From Fulvia fulva (taxonomy: Eukaryota > Ascomycota > Dothideomycetes > Mycosphaerellales > Mycosphaerellaceae), in assembly GCF_020509005.1 (NCBI RefSeq), contig NC_063017.1, forward strand, positions 1,054,001-1,118,000: 64,000 nucleotides of DNA, given 5' to 3'. How positions within the stretch are numbered: the first letter of the stretch is position 1; each line of letters starts with the position of its first letter. Below the pieces are notes generated by a model. That model saw only the letters and a list, made by a program, of their open reading frames with translations, was not told the origin of the DNA and did not search any database. Below, piece by piece: positions 1-13,017 of this stretch. Both the position numbers and the translations under genes were made by a program.

Positions 1-925
1 GATTACGTATAGTAGCTTCCGCTAGCGGAATTCGTAAAGAATAACTACGTTATAGAAGTAATAGGTATATCGCTATTCTTTACCGAACGAGGTCGTAATC
101 CTCGTACTAGTAACTTTAATAGAGATAGCCTCCCTAAGCGTCTAATGCCTACTAAGTAACGCCTATCCGCTAAAAAGGCAGAGCGTTTTACTTAATAGAT
201 AAAGGGCTTCTATACGTACCTATACGAATACTTACGTTATAATTAAGCCCTATAAGTAGATAACGCTAATATATACCGTACTATACTACCGCGATATAGC
301 CTAGGCGACCGTATCTATATTAATACTAAGGACTAGAAGTCATTACGCCTAGCCAAGAAGCTTAATATTAAATAGTTAAGACCGGTAATAATTACTACCG
401 CGCTCGGTAAGAATACGTATAGTATTACCTAACTAGAGACGATCCACGTATATAACTCCTTCTATTTAAATCTTCTCCGACCGGTAGATCTAGAAGATAA
501 TATACGACCGCCGCCGATCGAGTTTACTAATAAAACTAGTAACACGTTTAAGACCTAGGAGGTTAAACGCGTCCTAGATTCTAAGCCGAAGGGCAGAGGC
601 ATTACTATACTAGTAAAATAGAAGGGCTATTTAGATAGTAAGTCTACCTAGGAGCCCGCGAGCGTAGTATATAAGAATATACCGAAGGTAGTCGTAGACT
701 TTAAGTATAATAACCTAACTAAGTCTATACCGATTAACTTTTATCCGCTAGAAGATTAGATTCTAAATAAGACCTTAGTCGATATAAGGCCGGACGCAAA
801 TGTAATAGATCTAGTACCTTAGTTAACCGTAACGGTATAGCCTCTACGTAAAGGTAATAGCCCTATAGCTCTAGCTAAGGATAACTATACGCCTAATACT
901 TACGATAGCTATGTTAAAAGGGTTT
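1..925 (+). mobile_element. Gypsy GX, 3' fragment: integrase C-terminus and chromodomain
   Basis: This is the decayed 3' end of a Ty3/Gypsy pol gene entering from the left edge. Reading through TAG/TAA stops, positions 1-120 resemble the end of the integrase core (a GISLFFTERGRNPRTS-like stretch). Positions 285-380 resemble the integrase C-terminal segment (a GDRIYINTKD..SLRPAKKL-like pattern). About 545-710 gives a chromodomain (EVKRVLDSKPKGRG, then LVK*KGY and ST*EPASVVYKN, where the stops fall at expected Trp codons). Chromodomains in such elements bind modified histone H3 and steer integration into heterochromatin. The protein differs from that of the adjoining Gypsy G2, so this is another family. 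It ends abruptly at the G2 LTR, and its own 3' LTR is not seen. Confidence 0.75.
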
Positions 926-1109
926 TATTACGGGTAGCCCGCGACCCCTTACTATAGCTACGTCGGCCCGGGTGAACTACGGACCTTCCGTATCGGGTTA
1001 GCGCGGATTAGCTTTACTTTATAACTTCGCCGCGCCTCGCGCTCCTCTTCCGTAGCTTCGTAGAATAACAACTCTCTTATTCGGACCCTATAGTACGCGC
1101 GCCCTTATA
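926..1109 (+). repeat. Gypsy G2 5' LTR
   Basis: This 184-bp direct repeat matches 7655-7838 with only scattered, mostly transition, differences. It starts tattacggg (from TGTTACGGG) and ends cccttata (from CCCTTACA), as expected for TG...CA LTR ends after CpA to TpA mutation. Confidence 0.9.
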
Positions 1110-1329
1110 GTTTGTTCTACTACTCTACCTAGATTGCGGATCTAGGTAAGGGACGCGTAATAATAGGAATAGACAGAACTATAAAACTCGAAGAACGCGT
1201 AGAGTCGTATTAGAACATAGAACATAGTAAGGCGTATAGCGCGTAAATGCCTAGAGAACGTAACGCGGCGACATTATTAGTAGGTAGTCGCGCGCTCGTA
1301 GACAGTTAGGAACTAGGCCTCGTTACGCC

Positions 1330-3300
1330 TCCCTAGAACCTAGACAATATGACTTTATAGACAAACGGTAGTATACTACCGCTACTAAAGCCTAAGGGTA
1401 AAGGTAAGTAGCGTACATCTCTTTTCCCCGACCTCTCCTCTTTTCCTCGGAGTTAGATATAGGACGATAACCGGCGGGTTATAGTAGACACCGGTGTCAC
1501 GCTATAATAGGAAATTAATAAAGCTTACTAGAAAGCCTTCGAGCGAGAAGAAGGTAGTGAGATTGACTTTATAGAACTGTTCGAGTTTAAGCTCGAAGAG
1601 AACCTAGGCGGCGACCTAGACGAGGTGTACCTATTACTCGACGAGGTAGAGCATATTCTCGTATCTAAATACTAGAATATTATACTAGACAAACTTACGA
1701 CCCTCGTATCCTAGCACCCGAAGACTACCTACGACTTCGTACTATAGGTAGTGAATATAGCGATTACTAAAGGTAGACAACTCGATATAATAGAGCGAGC
1801 TAATAACCTCTAGAACACCTAGTATACTACGCTATATACCGAGTATAACCGTATCTATAAGATGCTACGAAGCAAGGAGGCTATAATATAGAAGATGGCC
1901 GTAGACCTAAAGAGTAAGAAGGATTATGACCTAGTAAAGTTATAAGAGGAGAAGAAGAAGGTATAGGATACCGAAGCTAAGAACTAGGTTCTATAGAAGG
2001 AGGTTAACGATCTAAAGACTCGACTCTAAGCTACTAAAGACACTATATAGAATAGAGGCCGCTCTAGTCGCCGACACTCCTATTTACCTCCGCCCGAGAC
2101 TTTACTCGAGTAGCTAATACGTAAGTATCGTAAAGCTACTAGTAGAGGCGGCGGCGGCGGAGGCGGTAGTAACGATAATATCGGTAATAGTAATAACGAC
2201 CGAGGACGTAATAGAAACCGTCTACGACCTAATAATAATAACGGTCGCGACTCTCGAGCGCGTAACACCCGTATATAGACTCCCCTAACCGAACTTTTAG
2301 AACGCCTATTTACTATTAACCGTACTCTAATACGCGGTATCGAGGTTAGTAAGGGCGTACCTAACCCGAAGTACTTTAAGAACGATAACGACCCTAACTT
2401 CGACAGTTAGTATAGTAGCGTACTTCTTAAGCTAACTATAACTACTTTCCGCTCCGAGGTAGACGGCCTACGTTTTATATATAGATAGACATAGGGTGAC
2501 CCTTAGAGAAGTATTAAGCCGAGGATCCCCGTGCCTAGATAACAATTATTTAACGAGTTCAAGACTAGTAAAGAACTACTAGATTAGATAACGCGCTAGT
2601 ACGGCACCCGTAACGAAGGAACTAAGGCTATAGTTAATATCGCTACCTATAAGTAGGAGTAGGGCGAGACCTTTATTACCTTCTACGCTCGCTACTCGAA
2701 GCTACGTACTTAGATAGAGTAGACCGACGAGACTAAGCTAATACTATTTCGTAACCGCCTGAACCGTAAGTACCTTATTAAGACTTTCGGCGATAGGGAA
2801 GTAGATAGACGCTTATACGACATATAGGATGTTATTAAGGAATATACGGTATTAGATAAGAGCTTCTACGAGACCGACCGACTATATCTATAGAAGGAGC
2901 GCCTACGTAGCAACCCTAATTCGATCAATAACGGCGTATAGGGCGGTAGTAATACCGTAGGCGCCGTAGCTACTAGTACGACCGCTATAATTGTCTAGCG
3001 ACTACTATAATACGTAGGTACGAAGAAGAAGGAGGACCTACCGGTTTACTTATAGAATCTACCTTTATTAAACCGTAAGTAGCGTAAGGACCTTAAGAAG
3101 TAGGGTAAGTACTACCGCTACCGTATAGACTCGTACGTATTAACAAACCCCGAATGCCCGATATATAGTTACGACGGCGACTACCGCCCTCTACGCCTAC
3201 GAAACAACCCGAACCTTAGCTCTCTTACTACCGACCTATAGTAACAGGGAAATAGTACGACCGCTGCCTAATCGTAGTAGATAGCGGTTAGTAACCGAAC
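1330..3300 (+). pseudogene. G2 gag, decayed by RIP
   Basis: This is the Gag-like region between the 5' LTR and pol. Reading through stops, it has a charged N-terminal part and a low-complexity Gly/Asn linker at about 2140-2250 (GGN codons, then AAT runs). A Retrotrans_gag-like block follows at about 2290-2900 (FNEFKTSKELLDQIT, then ETFITFYARYSKLRTQ). A zinc-knuckle remnant lies at about 3105-3155 (pattern CYRCRIDSH....C, with Tyr now at Cys and His positions). Gag would form the virus-like particle and bind element RNA. Frequent in-frame TAG/TAA rule out a functional product. The exact start codon cannot be fixed. Confidence 0.7.
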
Positions 3301-3379
3301 TTTCTAAGATAGAAATAGTATAAGATTAAGAGATATAGAATGTAAGAGACGGACTATAGTAAGGAGCTTAAGATATCGG

Positions 3380-6300
3380 TATATATACTAGATAAATAAC
3401 AACTAGCTATATACCCGAATATAGTATTACCCGTAATAATATAACATAAAAAGGCTCGCGGCCTTATAGATTCTACCTCTACCTCTCTCTTTCTTGATTA
3501 GAAATTTATACGTAAATATACAACCCCCTTAATCCCTTTGACGAAGAACAGACGATTAATAGTAGGAGATAGATCGGCTACAGTGCGTCAGATCATATAT
3601 ATAGCCCTTATAAACGTGGTTATCGGCGGTTATTACGAGCAAATGCTATACTATATTACCGACCTCAAATATAATATCGTCTTTAGACTACCGTAGCTCT
3701 CCGCGTATAACCCGAACATCTTCTAGGAAACTAGTAAGGTGGCGTTCAGATCTAACTACTACTTCGGTCACTATCTATATAATAAGATATCGATAATAGT
3801 ATAATCTCTAAACTATATCGGTAGAACCTAGTAAACGAAATATAGACTAAAGCCCTTTACTAGCGAATTAGTAGGATTTATAGCCGGAGGGGCGGAGCTA
3901 AATGTGTCCGCTCTAGAGGTAGATAAAGAGGTGGATTACTAGGAAGTCTCGTAGCGCGTATAGGAGATGTACGCGTACCGGCCTAGGGCCGAGTGCTTCT
4001 ATATTATACCTACGGGGCGCGAGGATAACGATAATAACGATAATAGCCTTAAACTAAAGCGCGATAGTAGCTAATGACCTAGATCAGTTCTTGAATAAGC
4101 AGTTTAACTACAATCCTAAAGAGAAGCTCCCGCCTATATACTACGACATTATAGATACTTTCTTAGTAAAGGACTACGAGGGACTCCTCCCTTACCGACT
4201 AGGTATCGACTACGAGATTTATATTAAACCCGGTAGACCTTAAGAACCGCTATATCGAAAGCTATACGGACTAGCCGAGAAGGAGAATGAAGCCGTTAAG
4301 AAATAGTTACTCGAACAGACTTTAGAAGGTAAGGTACGTAAGGCCGGTTAGAAAACAAGCTAGTCACCGGCACCGGTATTAGTAGTAAGAAAGCCTAGAG
4401 GAGGGCTACGAGTATATATTAACTACCGTAGGCTAAACGCTATTACTATTAAGAATCGCTATCCTATTCTATTAATATAGGAAACGCTTAACCGTATATA
4501 CGGAAAGAAGTACTTCACGAAACTAGATATTGTAGTAGCCTTTAATAAGTTACGTATCGCGGAAGGGTACGAGTAGCTAATAGCTTTCGTAATACGCTAC
4601 GGTATATACGAATGCCTCGTATTACCGTTCGGCCTCTATAACGGACCCGTAACCTTTTAGTTATATATTAATAAGGTTCTATAGGAACATCTAGATGACT
4701 TTGTGTTAGTATATCTAGATAACGTCCTTATCTTTAGCGATACTCTAGAGGAACACGTCGAATACGTACGAAAGGTATTAATTAATCTACGAGATACCGG
4801 GCTTACTATTAATATCGATAAGTCCGAGTTCTACTAGGAACGTATAAAATATCTAGGCCTTATTATTATACCCTAGGGCATCGAGATAGACCCGGAGAAA
4901 TTGGAATGTATATAGACCTAGGAAGCACTAACTAATCTTAAGGATGTCTAAGCCTTCCTAGGATTCGCGAACTTCTACCGTAGGTTTATCGAGGCCTTCT
5001 CTCGTATTACATCCCTATTAACCAACCTAATAAAGTCAGATAGGCCTAGTAATAATAAGAACCGTAGAATCAACTAGACGAATAATTGCTAGAGGGCATT
5101 CGAGGCGTTAAAAGTAGCGTTTAGTAAGGCGGGTATACTAGTATACTATATACCGGGTAGGTAGACCGTCGTCGAGACTAACTCCTTAGACTTTATTAAT
5201 ATAGGTGTGCTCTTATAATACGACGAGTAGGGAGTGTTGCATCCTATAGCTTTCTATTCGAAGAAGCTAAGCCCCTAGGAGTATAATTACGAGATCTACG
5301 ATAAGGAACTCCTCGCGATTATTAAAGTATTCGAAGAGTAGCGCCCGGAGCTTACTTACGAAGTAGACGAGGACGGCGATCTAGTCAAAGTGTTTATAGA
5401 CTATAAGAACCTCGAATATTTTATGACTACGAAGTAGCTAAATCGCCGATAAGCGCGATAGGTAGAATTTCTATTACAATTTAACTTCTAGATTATATAC
5501 CGCCTAAGTATATAAGGAACGAAGCTAGACAGCCTAACGAGACGTAGCTAGGACCTTCCGTAGAGGGTAGACGATCCGAGAAATTAGTACTAGCATTAGA
5601 CATTACTTCCGCTAGAGCGATTCCTTAAGATCGACTCTATATAAGCTACTATCGAAGATACGCCCGAAGAAGAAGAGACGACTCCCCCAAATCCTAAAGT
5701 AACCGAGTTTATTCTAGAACTAGAACAGGTACTACAAACATAGCTAGTACTAGCTTCGGAAGCATAGACTACAAATAAAGCCAAAGTCGAAGCTAAACTC
5801 GAGTACCGTATAACGACTACTTACGCCCTAGACTAAGAACTTAAGGCGGTAATCAAGATATTACGGAAAGATAGTACCATCCCTCTACTCTTATAGAAGG
5901 CGAAGATACACCCTACGCACTATAAGGTAGATAGTAACATATTATATATACGAAACTAGTACGATAGTTAGAGCCTATAGGTACCCGATAACTAGGCCCT
6001 ACGGACTCGACTTATTAGAATAAATTATAACGCTCTAGTAGTAGGACATCTAGGACGAGCTCGAACCTATAAACTCGTAGCACGAGAATTCTATTAGCCT
6101 AGCTTAGTAAGATTAGTACGTAGATATACCGCGAATTGCCGTATATACCGTACGACGAAATCTCTATACTCCTAGCTACCTAGATTATTATACCTACTTT
6201 TAGTACCGGACCGACCTTAGAGGCACATCGCGGTAGACTTCGTAGTCGGACTTCCTAATAGTACCCTCGATAGTATAACCTATAACAACATTATAACCGT

Positions 6301-7420
6301 AATAGATAGGCTAACGAAGGAAGTCGAGCTAATTCCGATCGGAGCGATAACTATATAGAATACGGCAAGACTTTTCCTTAAGTATATATTCTCCCGACGC
6401 GGATTCCCTAACACTATTACTTCAGACCGCGGTAAGTAATAGGTTGCTACCTTCTAGAAGAAACTTTATAAGATGCTTCGTACAAGTCGTAAGCTAAGTT
6501 CTTTATACTACCTAGAAACTAATAGACAGTCGGAACGTACTAACTAAGCAATAGAATAGTATCTCCGTATATTTACTAACGAGGTATAAGATGACTAGGT
6601 AGAATAGCTTTGTCTAGCTTAGTTCGTAATTAATAACTACCTTTCCAAAACTACTAGTATATCGCTATTCTACGCTACTTTAGGCTATAACCGTAAGTTT
6701 ATAGAGCGCGTAGACCTAAGCGCTAGAAAAGAGGGAGGACTGACTACTCTCTAGCGACTAGATACGCGATCGGCTAAAGCCTTCGTACGCCGGATTTACG
6801 ACCTTTATAAGTACCTCTACGAAAATATAAGGATATTATAAGCTCTCTAAGCTAAAGTAGTAAACCGCTACTAAAGCATCCCGCTAGACTATAAAGTAGG
6901 CGGCTAGGTATACCTAAGCACTAAGAATATTCGTACGACTTAACTATCTAAGAAGCTCGATAGAAGATACGCTAGCCCGTACTAGATTATAGAAGTTATA
7001 CTAGCTAAGCTCTTATATAAACTAAGATTGTCGGACGCTATAGTAGGACTCGACAACTACTTTTATACCTCGTTACTTTAGCGAGCCGATCATCCCGACT
7101 TCCTACTACTCGAAGGCTAGTATCTAGTACTACTCCCGCTAATAACTATCGAGGCCGATACTACTAAAGCCGATATAGTCGCTAATATAGTCGTAATACC
7201 TATATATATATAAGGTAGAGAAGATCTTAGATATATATACCCGTAAGCGAGTAGGCAAAGTAAAGAAGGGGTAGAAGCGTAAAGTAGACACTTAGTATAA
7301 GGTAAAATAGCTTAGATATTAGAATAAGGAGGATAGTAAGACCTAGTAACCGGCTAAGAACATATTTAAACACGCAGCCGCCGCTATTATAGACTTTTAC
7401 TATAGCCGGCCGGAGTTGTC
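3380..7420 (+). pseudogene. G2 pol (PR-RT-RH-IN-chromodomain), decayed
   Basis: Domains in order: a retropepsin remnant at about 3460-3560 (LIDST, then FLD*KFIRKY); reverse transcriptase at about 4370-4900 ([40 protein letters not shown]); RNase H at about 5160-5340 (VETNSLD, then [27 protein letters not shown] split by no frameshift); integrase at about 6000-7050; and a chromodomain at about 7270-7400 (YKVK*L.Y, EDSKT, PAKNI). The RT active site is YLDN instead of YLDD. This is explained by one TG to TA change and would abolish polymerase metal binding. Many TAG/TAA stops sit at Gln/Trp positions. The element is non-functional, but its family assignment is secure. Confidence 0.8.
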
Positions 7421-7642
7421 TACGCCTATAGGCTTTGTAGCTCTATCTAATAAGGTCTCCCTAAGCATTTCTCGAAGGGAGCCGGTCGCGGATAGGCTAG
7501 TTATAGATAGACTAGATATAGATGTATTACTAGACGATAATAAGGCATTAGAGGATAATTGGACTTTCGTACGGTTATAGAGTAGTATAGGTAAGTAGCC
7601 GTATAAGATAGATAACGCTTAGAGGACTAAGACGCCTTTTAA

Positions 7643-7838
7643 GAGGAGGGGTACTATTACGGGTAGCCCGCGACCCCTTACTATAGCTACGTCGGCCCGG
7701 GTAAACCGCGGACCTTCCGTATCGGGTTAGCGCGGCTTAGCTCTACTTTATAACTTCGCCGCCCCTCGCGCTCCTCTTCCGTAGCTTCGTAGAACAACAA
7801 CTCTCTTATTTAGACCCTACGGTACGCGCGCCCTTACA
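7643..7838 (+). repeat. G2 polypurine tract and 3' LTR
   Basis: A purine run, aagaggagggg, immediately precedes the LTR and fits the plus-strand primer (polypurine tract) role. The LTR itself is 7655-7838, 184 bp, and pairs with 926-1109. It starts tattacggg and ends cccttaca, the end keeping the unmutated CA. Confidence 0.85.
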
Positions 7839-8167
7839 AAACTATACCTATAAGTTATACGTAAGGAGGGCGGATCCGGCGTCTAGTTAAGTAGTTAGTC
7901 TAGAGACATTAAGGAGATCGTAAGGTTATTCTATAAGGGGCTAAGGAGGCTAAGTCAAAGTCTAGTCTTTATAGTAAGCTTGCTCTTAAAATAGATAGAT
8001 AGATTTGTCATTCCCCTATTCTAGGACCCTATCCGGCCTATATAAGTATATATCTATTGTTATATATAAAGGGAAACCCGAATAGGTGAAAACCCTTCCC
8101 GCCTCCGACTACTTCTTATCTAGATTAGCTTTCCCTCTGAACGTACGTAGTCTATATCACTACCCCG

Positions 8168-11100
8168 TTAGCCCCCGCTCCTAGCTAGTCTCGTCGCGCT
8201 ACGTCGTGTCCTCTCTTCCTATACTGCTCCTACTAGGCGGTACTATTCTAGCTAGCCCTTCTCTAGTATCTAGTTCGTAATACGCCGTAGGTCCTTAGCG
8301 TTATTAAGAAGTGCCCTAATCGTCCGGTTCCTCGCCTTTGCTATCCACTCCCCCCTTCCTAGCGACTACCTCGGATAGACGAGGAGTACGTACCGTACGT
8401 TCTAGGAGCGATAGCCGTAGGGGTAGCTAGTATTCGTGTATCCTAGAACCTTCCTCTATAATAGGTACCCCTAGAGGCCGATGTGTTCGTTTCGTAGTTA
8501 GGTTGCTATACTACTCTATACCCTTATAAGGCGGTAGTAGATAAGTTTCGGGGGGTGCTTAACCGCGGATTTCGTAGCTAACTATTCCTTAGGTTGTCCC
8601 GCTAGCTAAGGGCGTCTACTATACCCTATAACCTAGTTATTCTACCTCTCTTTCTATAGTTGCTCTACAAACGATTTCTTACCTTCCTATTATATTACTA
8701 GCTATTTGTCCCGTACCCGGTAGTTCGGCTCGTTTCCGGGTCGAATGCCCTTATACGCTAGTACTGATTCGCGGGCCCTTATAACTACACTAGCGATGAC
8801 CTTCTATACTAGGTACTATGCCGACTTGCCTAAGTAGGAGGTCCGTAGTCCCTAGATATATAGGTCGATCGGCGGTATAGCGGTCTCGTACTTAAGTATC
8901 CTCGTTAGTATCGACTTATATACCCCGGTAACCTTCCTTAGTCATTGGTTTTAGATCTTCGCTAGCGGCGCGACGAGTCCCTTCGATAGGTAGGCCCTCT
9001 CGCCTAAGGACTATACTTGGCTACTATAGATAAGGACTGGCCGTATAATAGCCGTATATAGAAGTCGTGACTACCGGAAGTCCGCCTCCTATATAGACGT
9101 AGTGAGCCTCTAGTATAATACTATATTCTGTTTAGCTTTCCGTAATATTGCCTATATATACTTCCTCTACCGTAGCGCCGGGTCTACCTATAGTCCGAGG
9201 ATCCTAAGCTAATTTGCCGGGTTAGTCGTGTGCCCCTATATCTAGATAGAAGCTTATATATTATAGAACCGTAGCCGGCGCGTAAAGTGTATTAGATTGT
9301 ACTTTTCTAGGGCAAACCGAGCCCCGTGCCTCCTAGCCTAGTTCTCGTAGATCTTGTGCTTCTCTTCTAGTAGCCTATAGTTTTCCTTAGTCGAGGAAGA
9401 CTACGCTAGGATGTTTATGTCGTCTACGAAGCCGCTCGTAGCGGTGTTCTAGGATTCTAGGGCTAGGAGTAGCGTCGCTATAAAGAAGAGGAACAGAATA
9501 GGTACTAGCGTTAAGCCTTACGGGATTCTAGTATAGACTACTTAAAATAGGCTTCTATACTAGCCGACTAGGATCGACGTACTACGGTTTTAGAGGTAGG
9601 ACCGTACGAAGTTGACAAGCTACTTAGGGAGTCCTTTCGACCTTAGGATATAGAGTAGCCGCGGGTATAATACGTAGTCGAAGGCTCCCGATATGTCTAG
9701 GCTAAGTAAGGAAGCTACCTTGTCCCTATTCTTATACTAGATAGCCTTTACCTAAGAGGTAATAAGTTCTATCGCGGATAGCGTCGATCGCTATAGGCGC
9801 GCACCTATCTAGGTGTCCGGGAGTAGGGAGTGTTCCTCTACCGCCTCGGAGAGTCTCGTTATAACTAGCTTCTTAAGCGCCTTCCTAAGAGTATTAAGGA
9901 GCGCAATTAGGCGGTACGACTTCACCTACGTATAGTCTTCCTTTTACGGCTTACGTAGGACTACTGTCGTCGATTGTTTAAAAGCTATCGGGTGGTATCC
10001 GGTCTATAGGCAGGCGTTAAAGATCGCTATAACTACTAGGGCTAGTTAATCTCTATACTTCTTTAGTAGCTCGTTTGGGATCCTATCCGGCCCCGGGGCT
10101 TTCTTCGCCGGTAACTTCCTTAGTATAGCGGCAACTTCTCCCTCGGACACCTCCTATTAGACCGCGATACTAGGGGCTAGGGGAGTAGAGCTGTTTATGT
10201 CGCTTAGATCAGCCTCGACTAGGGGCGGGAAGAACTTGCTAACTAGAAGACGCGCCTTGGCCTCGGGGTCGCTAACCGGGCTACTAGGCGATTATAGCGC
10301 TAGGATAGAGAAGGAGGAGCCCTATATAGGGTCCTGTCGGGCCTATTTCGCTAGCTTCTATATCCTCTCTAGCTTACCGGCGATTTCTTCTACTATAGCC
10401 CTCTAGCCGACTGCTTTCTCCCTCCGTATTATAGCTTTCTTCTGTTAATATGCCTCTCTATATACGTTCTAGGCCTCCTCGCTATAGCTGCTCGTCTATA
10501 CCCGGCGGGCTCTCCTTACTTCTCTTACTACCGTAGTATACTCCGGCGTCTAGTATAGTTTAGACTATATCGTTAGTTAGGTAAGCGGAACGTAAAGTAA
10601 GGTCGCTTTTCTTATTTCGTCTATTAACCCCTAGACTACTTCGTCTATCTCGTCTTTACTATTGTATTGCTACTACGCGATCTAGACTAGCCTCTTAGAG
10701 TTATCGAGGTACGCCTAGATATTAGCCTAGTAGGCCTTTCCCTAGTTTAGCTAAGGGGTTCTTACTAGTATACGTTATATCTATATCGTAATAGAGGTCC
10801 TGACTAGTATATAGTCTAACGACGCCTCGAGTTTATGTTCGATCCTATAGTAGGTTACCGTATAGTAATAGCTATCTAAGATCTAGGAGAGGTCGATTGT
10901 GCCTTAGAGTCCCCCTCTCTTCTAGGTACCTAGGTCCTTCGGGGTATTAAGGGCAATTACGTTACTCGCTATTAAGTCGAGTACTTCGTCGGCTATAGGG
11001 TACGGCTATATAAGGCTTTCCTAGGAAGGGTGGTATATATTAAAGTCTCCTACTACGATGTAGCACCCTTGTCTCTTAAGCGCACTGTCTAGGTGTCTAT

Positions 11101-11485
11101 AGACCCCTAGGTCGCGGCTAGACCTCGAGGCTAGCGGTTGTATATATAGGTTGTGTATCTAGGTACTACCTACGTAGAGGGAGGTAGAATCGCCCCCGCC
11201 TTCTTCGTCTACGTAGTACACTACCTCCCGGTCGGATTCTAGTATGTCCTTACTAATATAGAAGTACGTACGGGGTCTACCGTCGCCTCGTAGGTATGTC
11301 GTATAGCCTAGTAACTTATAGGTCGTTAGTCTCTTATAGTACGGGTTAATCTATAGCTCCTAGATTATAAGGACGTAGTAGACGCGCGGGTCCGCCTCGT
11401 ATAGGAAATGGTTCTATACTATATCCTTGCTATAGTTAACGTTATACTAGATAATGCTAAGCGTGTCGAGGCTAGTTATCGGTAT
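8168..11485 (-). pseudogene. LINE A ORF2 (endonuclease-RT), decayed
   Basis: By position this corresponds base for base to the intact ORF2 of copy B. TGG and CAG/CAA codons have become TAG/TAA throughout, and Met, Val, Cys and His codons are altered in the same way. It can encode no full-length enzyme. Many differences from copy B are transitions in CpA or TpG context, which makes this pair a good internal measure of RIP. Confidence 0.9.
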
Positions 11486-12611
11486 CGACAATCATTTCCT
11501 CTATATCGTCCTATGTCCTACTACCCTATACGTCCGAGTCTACGCCTATCGGCTATATACTAAAGGGGAGCCGGGCCTAGTTAGATTCCCTCGCCGTAGC
11601 TAGTAGAGCACGTGGCCTCCCGTACGCCCTAGGTTACGTATCCTTTATATCGTTCTCGGCCCTAGGGCGCTTATACCCGACCGCCGCTAGTTAGTTCCGG
11701 TATAGGCTAGCCTTACGGTCGCCGTAGAATCTTAGGGCGACGGTTCTGTTTGTAATTGCCTTGTTTTTCGCTAGTTTCCGCTATAGGCATTCCGTACTAT
11801 ACGATAGGTAGTGCCCCGGATAGTTCGCGTATCGTCTCGTAGTCGATATATAGTCCCTAGATATATAGTCTCCTATATAGTTCGAGCAGGCCTACTTGTT
11901 TGTATACGTATAGGTTTGGTATCTATAATGTTAGCATTTGAAGCATTAGAGGACACGAAAGGATAAGGAGTGCCTTTCTACTATCTTAAGGCTATATTGC
12001 TAGACTAGGCCTTGTTCTATCGCTAGATCCGCCGCTTTTACGTCTTATAGCTATACTATTAGCGCCGAGGCCTTCTTGCCTTCTAGCCATTTCCTATAGA
12101 GCCAAGTCGCCTTCTAGATTAGAGAGTTAAGAGTGACCGGGTTGTCCTCTTAGAGAGCGCGTAGGTGACCCTAGTTAGTTAGGTTAAACTCCTTAGGTAT
12201 GTCGTGGACTAGGATCGTAAATTGTTTCGTTAAGACCTTCGCTAATACCGTAACCTTAGATACCTACTATAGCTATACCTCTAGGTGCCTCCTAGTAGTA
12301 GTAGAGCTAGTATAGATCTATAGAGTGCCGTTAGACTATTAGTTCACTACGACCACCCCTAGTTAGTTAATTCGTTAGGCGAGCTCCTTATTCGATAGCT
12401 TCGTAACTTCGGCCTAGTCTTCCTTTACTACAATACGGATCGTAACTATATCGTACGTTAGGCGGGGGCCTAGTATCGATGCCGCGACCGATACCTAGCT
12501 ATAGGAGTGTTGATTCCGGGTGGCCTTACTAATCGCCTAGGACGTCGTCCTTATTTCTTATTGCCCTCGGTAATACGACAGTATAAGCGCTGTACGTAGC
12601 TAAGTGATCAT
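11472..12611 (-). pseudogene. LINE A ORF1 (zinc-knuckle Gag-like), decayed
   Basis: Equivalent of copy B ORF1 at the same offset. The ATG context at 12611 is kept, but CpA changes introduce stops and replace Cys/His codons of the zinc knuckles. The protein would have been the RNA-binding chaperone of the LINE ribonucleoprotein. Confidence 0.88.
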
Positions 12612-13017
12612 TACCTATAGAGACCGGTAAGGGAGCTAATCGTTAGTTTCTATACTTTTTACGTCCTCTATAAGTTGCTACTAGTTGTCTTAGGGGGGCT
12701 TCGCCTATAGGGCCGTAGGCGCCGTTAGTACCGTAGCCTAGGCTACTATTGCCTAGGAGTTGCCTAATGTAGCTAGGCACCTCCGCGGCGTTTAGAGCTG
12801 AAGAAACAGGGTGAAGAGAGCTTTAAGCTGTCCAGATTAAATGAGGTAGAACTCCCTTAGTCCTAGGGGTAGTAGCCTACTTTATATATCGTTAGAATAG
12901 CCTTGATAAGAGCTTTCGAATGTGTCGTATTTTCCGGTATAGTATAGTAATACTACCGAGACACCGTACGAATAGTAGGAGCGACTTCGGTAGCTTAATA
13001 TAGTTGCTCTTAAAATA

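Larger units (their letters stand above)
926..7838 (+). mobile_element. Gypsy G2, near full-length chromovirus, RIPed
   Basis: A complete LTR retrotransposon in plus orientation: 184-bp LTRs, then gag and pol with domains in the order protease, RT, RNase H, integrase, chromodomain, which is typical of Ty3/Gypsy chromoviruses. All coding frames carry many TAG/TAA stops at Gln and Trp positions, as RIP would produce. No 5-bp target duplication is evident: ggttt lies before 926 and aaact after 7838. The element abuts a Gypsy fragment of another family on the left. This may reflect recombination between elements or a later deletion rather than simple insertion. Confidence 0.85.
7994..13003 (-). 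mobile_element. LINE copy A (Tad1-like), full-length, RIPed
   Basis: This copy is collinear with the intact copy B over its whole length (constant offset of 9511 bases) but carries pervasive CA/TG to TA changes. Its 3' end is on the left, with a tail of (ATCT)n in sense orientation. The insertion is bracketed by the 14-bp duplication ttgctcttaaaata at 7980-7993 and 13004-13017. The conserved LINE 5' end is reached at about 12933. The remaining 70 bp up to the duplication (12934-13003) is not shared with the other copies. Nothing recognisable lies in 7839-7979 to its left, which should belong to the interrupted host element. Confidence 0.9.

Noticed and set aside
2080..2268. 62-codon minus-strand Leu/Pro-rich ORF
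   Set aside because: It is the complement of the GGN/AAT low-complexity linker of G2 gag.
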